Of a DNA stretch of 12,970 nucleotides, positions 1 to 5,119 are shown in pieces; within the stretch, counting starts at the first letter, position 1, and the number at the start of each line of letters is the position of its first letter. The stretch covers positions 1 to 12,970 of the forward strand of contig JAFGIE010000097.1 of NCBI GenBank assembly GCA_016929775.1, read 5' to 3'. Under the pieces are notes generated by a model. It was not told where the DNA came from, made no database searches, and saw only the letters and a list, made by a program, of their open reading frames with translations. A program made the translations under genes and the position numbers. Source of the stretch: Anaerolineae bacterium (GTDB lineage: Bacteria > Chloroflexota > Anaerolineae > JAFGEY01).

Positions 1-94
1 ACTGCTCTAGCCACGCCGCAAACGATCAGCCTTGGACTGGGACATAGAGGGCTGCCCCCGCGCTGAACGACGCTCTGTGACGCAGGCACGCCCG

Positions 95-123
95 TTGTCG
101 CTCGGATTGCTTTATGGTATACT
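95..123 (+). promoter_or_regulatory. Sigma70-type promoter for the small-protein/peptidase unit
   Basis: A -35 box TTGTCG (95-100) and a -10 box TATACT (118-123) are separated by exactly 17 bp. Transcription would start near 130. This leaves too short a leader to use the in-frame ATG at 137 and supports ATG 158 as the start of the first gene. Seen in sequence; promoter activity is inferred. Confidence 0.6.
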
Positions 124-157
124 TGCGGTAGGCGCCATGCACGGGACAGAGGATCGG

Positions 158-418
158 ATGGACGAGAACACAGAGCGAGACCGCATCCTGGCGGTCAAGG
201 CCAAGTACGAGGAGCAGCTGCTCCGCAAGCGGAACGTGATCGGCGTGGGCGTTGGGCTCCGTCAGCGGAATGGGGAGTGGACTGACGAGCTGGTCCTGAC
301 GGTCCTCGTCCGGCGCAAGCGACCCTGGCACGTGCTGCGCGCGCGCGACCGGATCCCGGATCAGCTGGACGGCGTGCCGGTCGACGTGCAAGAGGTGGGC
401 AACCTAGCAGCGCTCTAA
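158..418 (+). CDS. Small protein resembling the N-terminal domain of the adjacent serine peptidase
   Basis: This encodes 86 residues. I chose ATG 158 because AGAGGA (148-153) precedes it and because the likely transcription start (about 130) lies too close to the in-frame ATG at 137. No enzymatic motif, signal peptide or membrane segment is visible; residues 1-25 are charged and probably helical. Residues 22-81 align with residues 25-84 of the next protein. They share an L/M-R-R/K-K/R-NV stretch, a G-V/I-G step, a middle Val-rich strand, a D-x-I/V-P step and a closing DVQEVG. The stop is 34 bp before the peptidase start, so the two are probably co-transcribed. Its role is unknown. A free copy of a peptidase accessory or pro-domain could act as a chaperone, inhibitor or scaffold, but that is inference only. 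Confidence 0.72.
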   Translation: MDENTERDRILAVKAKYEEQLLRKRNVIGVGVGLRQRNGEWTDELVLTVLVRRKRPWHVLRARDRIPDQLDGVPVDVQEVGNLAAL

Positions 419-452
419 AAAGAGTGCACAGCCACTTCCTGGAGGGGGGGCT

Positions 453-1472
453 ATGTGGAACGCAGGCATCACCGTCGGCCTCAGACTCGCGCTGTATGCC
501 AAGCGCAAGCACGTGGACAGTCTCATGCGCCGCAAGAACGTCGTGGCGTGCGGGATCGGGTTCAAGGAAACGGACGGGCTGGTCTCAGACCGTCCGTGTG
601 TCGTCGTGGGCGTGACACACAAGGTCCCCGCCGCCCAGCTTTCGCCGGAAGACCTCGTGCCACAGGCTATCGAATCCGTCGAGACCGACGTACAAGAGGT
701 CGGCATCTTTCGCGCCTGGCAGGGGAGCGAACGGGCCCGCCATCGCCCGGCGATGCCGGGCATCTCGTGTGGCCACGTTGACGTCACAGCGGGGACATTC
801 GGCTGCCTGGTACAGCGCAACGGTCAGCCCTATCTGCTCAGCAACAACCACGTCCTCGCCAACGTCAACCGCGCGGCGCGTGGCGACCCGATCCTCCAGC
901 CCGCACGCTACGATGGGGGCGGCACGGCGGATCAGATCGCCGTGCTCGAAGAGTGGGTCCACATCGACACGGGCGACGAGGGCTCTGACTGCACGTGGGC
1001 CAACCTGGCTGTCCGCTTGCTCAACCTCTTGGCGGGCGCATCCGGATCGTCCAGCAGGCTGCAGGCCACGCGCAGCCAACAAGCCGAGAACCGCGTCGAC
1101 TGCGCCATCGCACGCCCCCTCGCGGTAGACCAGGTCCAGCCTGGGATCCTGGGGATCGACGGACCCAAAGGCGTGCGCCAGGGCACGCTCGGCACCGCCG
1201 TGCAAAAGGTGGGGCGGACCACCGGCTACACGACGGGCCGCATCACGCAGGTCGACGTCACCGTGCAGGTCGACTATGGGGGCCGACCGGTGCGCTTTGT
1301 GAACCAGTTCATGGCGACGAACATGAGCGCCGGCGGCGACTCGGGCGCCGCTGTGCTCGACATGGACGGCTATGTCGTCGGCTTGCTCTTTGCGGGCTCC
1401 GATCAGGCGACCCTGCTCAACCCGATCCAGCCCGTGCTGAGCGCGCTCGACGTCGAGCTGCTCACCGTCTAG
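453..1472 (+). CDS. Trypsin-fold serine peptidase (S1-like, Nal1-type) with N-terminal accessory domain
   Basis: This encodes 339 residues starting at ATG 453, just after a GGAGGGGGG SD. Residues 25-84 form the N-terminal domain also present in the preceding small protein. The chymotrypsin-like catalytic domain follows from about residue 105. The likely triad is His133 (in LLSNNHVLA), Asp216 (in VDCAIARP) and Ser297 (in GGDSGAAV). The stretch KVGRTTGYTTGRI at 252-264 is typical of bacterial trypsin-like peptidases related to the Nal1 group. No Sec signal or transmembrane helix is visible, so a cytosolic protein is likelier than a secreted one. The substrate cannot be told from sequence. The gene ends 31 bp before the convergent Mrp-family gene, with no clear terminator between them. 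Confidence 0.8.
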   Translation: MWNAGITVGLRLALYAKRKHVDSLMRRKNVVACGIGFKETDGLVSDRPCVVVGVTHKVPAAQLSPEDLVPQAIESVETDVQEVGIFRAWQGSERARHRPAMPGISCGHVDVTAGTFGCLVQRNGQPYLLSNNHVLANVNRAARGDPILQPARYDGGGTADQIAVLEEWVHIDTGDEGSDCTWANLAVRLLNLLAGASGSSSRLQATRSQQAENRVDCAIARPLAVDQVQPGILGIDGPKGVRQGTLGTAVQKVGRTTGYTTGRITQVDVTVQVDYGGRPVRFVNQFMATNMSAGGDSGAAVLDMDGYVVGLLFAGSDQATLLNPIQPVLSALDVELLTV

Positions 1473-1503
1473 CGGCACTCGAGGCCGCACACCCCGCGCG
1501 CGC

Positions 1504-2571
1504 CTACTCGAACACCGGCTTGACCTTGGCTGCCGGCATGAGGGACGTAACGTGCGCGGCGACTGCTTTGAACGCCGTCGCCGGATAGGCCTCGATCGTG
1601 CCCGCATCGCAGTGCTGAGCCAGTTCTGGATCGATCGGCAGGCGCCCCAGGAGCGGCGCGCCGATATACCGCGCCGTCTGCGGGGCCTGCGTGGGCCCAA
1701 AGGCGTCGATCCGTTCCCCGCACTTGGGGCACGTCACATAGCTCATGTTCTCCACTAGGCCGAGGACCGGGACATTGAGCTGCATCGCCATCTGTGCCGC
1801 CTTGCGCACGACCATTCCTGCCAGGTCCTGCGGCGACGTGACCATCACCACACCGTTCAACGGGATACTCTGCATCACGGTCAGCGACGCGTCGGAGGTG
1901 CCGGGGGGCAGGTCGATCACCAGGTAGTCGAGATCGCGCCAGAACACCTCGCTCCAGAACTGACGGATCGCGCCCGAGATCAGCGGTCCGCGCCAGATCA
2001 CGGCTTGCTCTTCGCTCTGCAAGAGCAGGTTGATCGACATGACCTTGATCCCCGTCCGCGTCTCCGCCGGCAACAGGCCGATCGGGCTGACCGTCGGTCG
2101 GTCGTGCAGCCCAAACATCATCGGGATGCTAGGACCAGTGATGTCGGCGTCGAGCACGCCCACCCGCTTGCCTTGGCGCCGGAGGGCTACCGCGAGCAGG
2201 GCGGCGACCGATGACTTGCCCACGCCTCCCTTGCCGCTCATCACGGCAACCGCGTGCCCGATCTCGTTCAGCCGCTCCGCCAGCGGCTTCTCGCGATCGC
2301 CCTGCACCAGGCGCTGCTTCTCCTCCTCCGTCATCTCGGCCAACTGCACGTCGAGCTCTAGCCGCTCGTCCAGCTTGGCGATCTCGGCCTTTGCCTCTTC
2401 GACCATCTTGCCGCGCAAGGGGCATGCCAACGTCGTCAACGCAAAGGTAAAGCTGACCACATGCCCCGTAATGGCGACGTCGCGCACCATGCCCAGCTCG
2501 ACGATGTTCTTGCCCAGCTCTGGGTCCATCACGTTGCGCAGCGCGTCTGTGACTTGCTGTACGGTAACCAA
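1504..2571 (-). CDS. apbC: Mrp/ApbC-type P-loop ATPase, iron-sulfur cluster carrier
   Basis: This encodes about 355 residues if translation starts at TTG 2571. An in-frame ATG at 2592 would add seven residues. I prefer TTG because a full AGGAGG lies four bases upstream, the ATG has no spaced SD, and the resulting MVTVQQV start resembles family members. A MIP18/DUF59 domain (residues 1-90, Cys50 in TLACPL) is followed by the ParA/MinD-like ATPase domain. That domain has the deviant Walker A GKGGVGKSS (113-121), a DADITGPS switch region, DLPPGTSD and the CPKC cluster-binding pair (Cys281, Cys284). Family members bind and transfer [4Fe-4S] clusters in the cytosol. It is transcribed from its own promoter, away from cimA. 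It could supply clusters to branched-chain pathway dehydratases, but nothing here proves that link. Confidence 0.93.
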   Translation of the reverse strand: MVTVQQVTDALRNVMDPELGKNIVELGMVRDVAITGHVVSFTFALTTLACPLRGKMVEEAKAEIAKLDERLELDVQLAEMTEEEKQRLVQGDREKPLAERLNEIGHAVAVMSGKGGVGKSSVAALLAVALRRQGKRVGVLDADITGPSIPMMFGLHDRPTVSPIGLLPAETRTGIKVMSINLLLQSEEQAVIWRGPLISGAIRQFWSEVFWRDLDYLVIDLPPGTSDASLTVMQSIPLNGVVMVTSPQDLAGMVVRKAAQMAMQLNVPVLGLVENMSYVTCPKCGERIDAFGPTQAPQTARYIGAPLLGRLPIDPELAQHCDAGTIEAYPATAFKAVAAHVTSLMPAAKVKPVFE

Positions 2572-2615
2572 ATTGCCTCCTATCGAGAACATCCTTGTCC
2601 GGATTTGCGCGGGAC

Positions 2616-2645
2616 ATTATAGCACCGTACATGATACGCTGTCAA
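2616..2645 (-). promoter_or_regulatory. Near-consensus promoter of the apbC gene
   Basis: On the minus strand, TTGACA (2645-2640) is followed after 18 bp by a perfect TATAAT (2621-2616), with an extended -10 TG in front of it. Transcription would start near 2609, about 38 nt before TTG 2571. The -35 box lies about 30 bp from the divergent -35 box of the cimA promoter, so both could respond to one bound regulator. Sequence is direct; activity is inferred. Confidence 0.78.
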
Positions 2646-2675
2646 TCACACTGCTTGAGATTCGGTCATACGTCT

Positions 2676-2704
2676 TTGACAGCGCATCTGAAGCGTGATA
2701 GAAT
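2676..2704 (+). promoter_or_regulatory. cimA leader promoter, TTGACA-N17-TAGAAT
   Basis: A perfect -35 TTGACA (2676-2681) and a -10 TAGAAT (2699-2704) are 17 bp apart, with an extended -10 TGa at 2696-2698. The start would be near 2711, which puts the leader peptide about 26 nt into the transcript. The block GTGATAGA-N-TGCAT recurs at the serA promoter (4747-4759). Confidence 0.8.
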
Positions 2705-2736
2705 GCATCCATCGACCGTGCGCGAGGGTACGAACG

Positions 2737-2835
2737 ATGCACCGAACACGTGCGCTGGGCAAATCGATTGCCGGCATTGCCGCCACCCTGATCATCTGGT
2801 CAGGGGCATGGATGGTTGGGACACGCGCCGTGTAA
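2737..2835 (+). CDS. Isoleucine-rich leader peptide of cimA (putative)
   Basis: This encodes 32 residues, preceded by GAGGGT (2724-2729) with a 7-nt spacer. The central part reads KSIAGIAATLIIWSG. It holds four Ile codons, ATT at 2767 and 2776 and tandem ATC ATC at 2791-2796, plus one Leu and one Thr. The frame stops at 2833, shortly before a terminator hairpin and upstream of cimA, an isoleucine-pathway gene. Position, Ile enrichment and the overlapping alternative RNA pairings are what a transcription-attenuation leader shows. The peptide is also hydrophobic in the middle, so a tiny membrane peptide cannot be fully excluded. No stand-alone function is expected. Confidence 0.7.
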   Translation: MHRTRALGKSIAGIAATLIIWSGAWMVGTRAV

Positions 2836-2874
2836 CACAGCCCAGTTCGCCGGCAATCGCGGGCCTCCCAACCA
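2765..2874 (+). promoter_or_regulatory. Attenuator pairing segments in the cimA leader
   Basis: Two mutually exclusive folds can be read off. First, CGATTGCCGGC (2765-2775, covering the first Ile codon) is perfectly complementary over 11 bp to GCCGGCAATCG (2849-2859). This encloses the antiterminator element. Second, TGGTTGGGA (2813-2821, the codons just before the leader stop) is perfectly complementary over 9 bp to TCCCAACCA (2866-2874), which is most of the terminator's 5' arm and all of its loop. A ribosome held at the Ile codons would disrupt the first pairing and leave 2813-2821 free to block the terminator. A ribosome at the stop codon would cover 2813-2821. Pairings are seen; the mechanism is inferred. 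Confidence 0.72.
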
Positions 2875-2888
2875 GGGAGGCTTTTTTT
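2863..2888 (+). terminator. Intrinsic terminator in the cimA leader (attenuator)
   Basis: The stem GCCTCCC (2863-2869) / GGGAGGC (2875-2881), with loop AACCA, is followed directly by seven T (2882-2888). It lies 28 nt after the leader-peptide stop and about 120 nt before cimA, so it would cut off cimA expression unless disrupted. Confidence 0.88.
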
Positions 2889-2899
2889 CTGCACCAACC

Positions 2900-2917
2900 G
2901 GTCCCGGCGCCGGGACC
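2900..2917 (+). repeat. Perfect 18-bp palindrome in the cimA leader
   Basis: GGTCCCGGCGCCGGGACC is a perfect inverted repeat between the attenuator terminator and the second leader hairpin. It could be a spacer hairpin in the RNA or a DNA site for a dimeric regulator. An imperfect palindrome (4991-5010) occupies the matching place in the serA leader. The sequence is certain; the function is unknown. Confidence 0.6.
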
Positions 2918-2922
2918 CCGGA

Positions 2923-2974
2923 GCAAAGACGCTTTCTGTCACGCCGTGGGGCGTGTGGCGGGAAGCGTCTTTGC
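2923..2974 (+). other. Long second hairpin of the cimA leader
   Basis: GCAAAGACGCTT (2923-2934) pairs perfectly with AAGCGTCTTTGC (2963-2974), extended inward by a G-T and a C-G pair. Within it sits a smaller hairpin, CACGCC (2940-2945) / GGCGTG (2950-2955) with loop GTGG. Only a weak pyrimidine tract follows. It ends 16 nt before the cimA SD AAGGAGGG (2991-2998). It may be a second terminator, a pause site or an mRNA-stabilising structure. A related hairpin precedes serA. Confidence 0.7.
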
Positions 2975-3007
2975 TTTCCAGGCCCAGGCGAAGGAGGGTG
3001 CGCGACC

Positions 3008-4576
3008 ATGAAACGGATCCAGCTCTACGATACGACATTGCGCGATGGGACGCAGCGAGAGGGCCTCTCGCTGTCGCTGGACGACAAGCTCAGGATCGCC
3101 CGGCTTCTGGACGCGCTGGGCGTGGACTATATCGAGGGCGGTTGGCCCGCGTCCAACCCCAAGGACATCGCGTTCTTTGAACGCGTCCCTGCCCTCGGCC
3201 TGACGCAGGCTACGGTGACCGCCTTTGGCAGCACGCGCCGCGCCGGGATCGACGCAGCCGAGGACCCGCAGATCCGGGCCTTGCTCGCCGCGCAGACCAG
3301 CGCCGTCGCCCTGTTTGGCAAGAGCTGGGACCTGCACGTGACGCACGTGCTCAACACGACGCTCGACGAGAACCTGCACATGATCGCCGACAGCGTGCGC
3401 TACCTGCGCGCGCACGGGCGGCAGGTGATCTATGACGCCGAGCACTTTTTCGACGGCTATGCCGCCGATCCGGCCTACGCGCTGCGGACCCTGCGCGCTG
3501 CGGTCGAGGCAGGCGCAGCGCTGATCGTGCTCTGCGACACCAACGGCGGGACCCTGCCCAGCCCACTCCGCACGATCGTCGGCGAGGTCGTGCGCGAACT
3601 CGACGTACCTCTTGGCATCCACTGCCACAACGACAGTGGATTGGCGATCGCAAACACCCTTCTCGCCGTCGAGGCAGGCGCCGTACACGTGCAGGGCACG
3701 ATCAACGGCTACGGGGAGCGCTGCGGGAACGCCGATCTGTGTGCCCTGATCCCCACCCTGCAGCTCAAGATGGGCTACGCGTGCGTCAGCGAGGCACAGC
3801 TCTGCTCGCTGACCGAGATCGCGCACGCTGTCAGCAACCGCGCCAACCTCAGCCCAGACCCCCACCAACCCTACGTCGGGCACAGCGCGTTCGCGCACAA
3901 GGGCGGCATGCACGTCAACGGGATGGTCAAGTGCGAAGAGAGCTTTCAGCACATCGATCCGGCGCTGGTCGGCAACCAGAAGCGGATCATCGTCTCTGAG
4001 CTGGCGGGACGATCCAACATCCTGTACAAGGTCGACGAGTTCGGGCTCGACTTTGTCCTCGATCAGGGCGAGGCGCGCGCCCTGGTCTCGTGCATCAAGG
4101 AGCTCGAGAGCCGGGGCTTCCAGTTCGAGGGCGCAGATGCCTCGGTCGAGCTGCTGATCCGGCGCAGCCGGTCGGGCTATGTGCCGCCCTTTGAGCTGAT
4201 CGACTTTCACATCTTGGTCCGCGAAAAGGAGAACGGCATGATGGCTTCCGAGGCGCTCGTCAAGATCAAGGTGGGCGAGAAAGTGATGATCACCGCCGCC
4301 GAGGGAAATGGCCCGGTCAACGCCCTGGACCAGGCTGTGCGCAAGGCGTTGCTCCCGCACTATCCCCACCTCGCCGCCGTGCACCTCACCGACTACAAGG
4401 TGCGCATTCTCGATGGCGACGCCGGCACGGCGGCGCTGACCCGCGTGCTGATCGACTCGAGCGACGGCGCCAGGAGCTGGAGCACCGTGGGCAGCTCGAG
4501 CAATATCATCGAAGCCAGTTGGCAGGCGCTCGCCGATGGCCTCGAATACGCCCTCCTGCGTCGCGACGCTTCCTAG
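3008..4576 (+). CDS. cimA: Citramalate synthase (isoleucine pathway)
   Basis: This encodes 522 residues, the usual length for CimA. ATG 3008 follows AAGGAGGG with a 9-nt gap; the open frame extends upstream only through the leader structures. It condenses pyruvate and acetyl-CoA to (R)-citramalate, giving 2-oxobutyrate for isoleucine without threonine deaminase. The HMGL-like TIM barrel carries DTTLRDGTQ (8-16, with Arg12 and Asp13), the metal ligands HCHND (205-209) and GYGERCGN (234-241). The HKGGMHVNG stretch follows, then the C-terminal regulatory LeuA dimer domain (about 390-522), the usual site of end-product (Ile) inhibition. The start and GERCGNAD motif match the longer CimA branch better than 2-isopropylmalate or homocitrate synthases. 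Expression is probably set by the Ile-rich leader upstream. Confidence 0.93.
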   Translation: MKRIQLYDTTLRDGTQREGLSLSLDDKLRIARLLDALGVDYIEGGWPASNPKDIAFFERVPALGLTQATVTAFGSTRRAGIDAAEDPQIRALLAAQTSAVALFGKSWDLHVTHVLNTTLDENLHMIADSVRYLRAHGRQVIYDAEHFFDGYAADPAYALRTLRAAVEAGAALIVLCDTNGGTLPSPLRTIVGEVVRELDVPLGIHCHNDSGLAIANTLLAVEAGAVHVQGTINGYGERCGNADLCALIPTLQLKMGYACVSEAQLCSLTEIAHAVSNRANLSPDPHQPYVGHSAFAHKGGMHVNGMVKCEESFQHIDPALVGNQKRIIVSELAGRSNILYKVDEFGLDFVLDQGEARALVSCIKELESRGFQFEGADASVELLIRRSRSGYVPPFELIDFHILVREKENGMMASEALVKIKVGEKVMITAAEGNGPVNALDQAVRKALLPHYPHLAAVHLTDYKVRILDGDAGTAALTRVLIDSSDGARSWSTVGSSSNIIEASWQALADGLEYALLRRDAS

Positions 4577-4710
4577 CCAAGAGCACCGATTTTGGCCGGG
4601 TGGCCTCAACGAGTAGCGCGCGCCCCCCGGTCCTAGGGCCCTGGCACTGGTCAAGCGCCCAGGCAGCGGATAAATCCGCTACTACGAACGGAAGAATCGG
4701 TGCTCCTGGC
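4576..4710 (+). repeat. MITE-like inverted-repeat element between cimA and the serA promoter
   Basis: The ends are 16-bp inverted repeats with one mismatch: GCCAAGAGCACCGATT (4576-4591) and AATCGGTGCTCCTGGC (4695-4710). Nested inside are AGTAGCG (4612-4618) / CGCTACT (4677-4683) and a tight hairpin AGCGGA-TAAA-TCCGCT (4665-4680). CCTAGC occurs at both edges (4572-4577 and 4713-4718) and may be a target duplication that overlaps the cimA stop codon. No protein is encoded. It may be a small non-autonomous mobile element or a dispersed repeat that also serves as the 3' end of the cimA mRNA. Confidence 0.5.
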
Positions 4711-4726
4711 GCCCTAGCGGAGGCAT

Positions 4727-4755
4727 TTGACAGGATCGATCGAATGTGATAGACT
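4727..4755 (+). promoter_or_regulatory. serA leader promoter, TTGACA-N17-TAGACT
   Basis: A perfect -35 TTGACA (4727-4732) and a -10 TAGACT (4750-4755) are 17 bp apart, with an extended -10 TGa at 4747-4749. Layout and the GTGATAGA-N-TGCAT block match the cimA promoter. It is the only convincing promoter before the serA-to-aspartate-kinase gene row. Confidence 0.78.
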
Positions 4756-4794
4756 GCATTCCAGTACACGACTTACTGCGGCAGAGGGTGGGGC

Positions 4795-4863
4795 ATGCAC
4801 GGCAAGCGGTTCTGGTCCACAGACGGTGCGACCACTACTCCCGGTACGGTCCACGGGGAGTGA
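4795..4863 (+). CDS. Threonine-rich leader peptide of the serA-thrC-lysC unit (putative)
   Basis: This encodes 22 residues after GAGGGT (4784-4789). The middle reads STDGATTTPGT: five Thr codons (ACA, ACC, ACT, ACT, ACG), three of them tandem at 4831-4839. The stop TGA (4861-4863) lies 54 nt before the terminator stem. Downstream genes include threonine synthase and an aspartate kinase, so threonine is a sensible signal. The hydrophilic, Thr-rich composition and its place between promoter and terminator fit an attenuation leader analogous in principle to thrL of enterobacteria. No similarity to thrL in sequence is claimed. Confidence 0.72.
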   Translation: MHGKRFWSTDGATTTPGTVHGE

Positions 4864-4929
4864 TGCCGGTTGGGGCGACCTCGCGCTTGACGCAGACAGC
4901 AGACACACAACACCAAGCCTCCCCACCGG
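4837..4929 (+). promoter_or_regulatory. Attenuator pairing segments in the serA leader
   Basis: CCGGTTGGGG (4866-4875, just after the leader stop) pairs with CCCCACCGG (4921-4929) in 9 bp with one bulged T. This would consume half of the terminator 5' arm, its loop and the first bases of the 3' arm. A second option is GGGGAG (4855-4860) with CTCCCC (4919-4924). Upstream, ACTCCC (4837-4842, starting in the third tandem Thr codon) pairs with GGGAGT (4856-4861). A ribosome held on the tandem Thr codons would leave 4866-4875 free, favouring read-through. One at the stop codon would cover it, favouring termination. Pairings are direct; the switch is inferred. Confidence 0.7.
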
Positions 4930-4939
4930 GAGGTTTTTT
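4918..4939 (+). terminator. Intrinsic terminator in the serA leader (attenuator)
   Basis: The stem CCTCCC (4918-4923) / GGGAGG (4928-4933), with loop CACC, is followed by six T (4934-4939). The stem is nearly the same as the cimA leader terminator. It lies 180 nt before serA, so the whole downstream unit depends on passing it. Confidence 0.85.
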
Positions 4940-5017
4940 GGTCCTCTTGCGCCCCGCAGCTGACGACACAAGCTGGTCAACGTAGGCCAGGCCCGGTCGG
5001 ACGATCGGGCAGCAACG

Positions 5018-5066
5018 ACGCCTTTCCGCGAAAGAGAGATCCACCTCGTTCGCCGAGAGGCGTTTT
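5018..5066 (+). other. Second hairpin of the serA leader, terminator-like
   Basis: ACGCCTTTC (5018-5026) pairs with GAGAGGCGT (5055-5063), with one G-T wobble, and is followed by TTTCT. An inner stem GCGAA (5028-5032) / TTCGC (5049-5053) continues it. It corresponds in place and in its GACGC-TTTC 5' arm to the long hairpin before cimA. It may be a back-up terminator or mRNA-stability element. An imperfect palindrome (4991-5010, GCCCG/CGGGC arms) precedes it. Confidence 0.6.
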
Positions 5067-5119
5067 CTATTGGGGACCGCGCATCGCCTGCCGGTCCGGC
5101 GCCACGGGAGGAGACCGTC

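Noticed and set aside
32..157. Longer start for the first small gene
   Set aside because: The promoter at 95-123 would lie inside the coding region, and ATG 158 has its own SD.
2816..3007. N-terminal extension of cimA by 64 codons
   Set aside because: It would run through the attenuator terminator and the long hairpin. ATG 3008 has a strong SD and the family-typical start DTTLRDG soon after it.
2939..4654. A 571-codon open frame on the minus strand opposite cimA
   Set aside because: It is an antisense shadow of cimA, whose catalytic motifs are clear; there are no motifs and no suitable SD on the minus strand.
4762..4942. T-box riboswitch upstream of serA
   Set aside because: GAGGGTGGGG resembles part of a T-box at first sight, but it is the SD of the leader frame; the conserved T-box antiterminator bulge and specifier stem are not visible.
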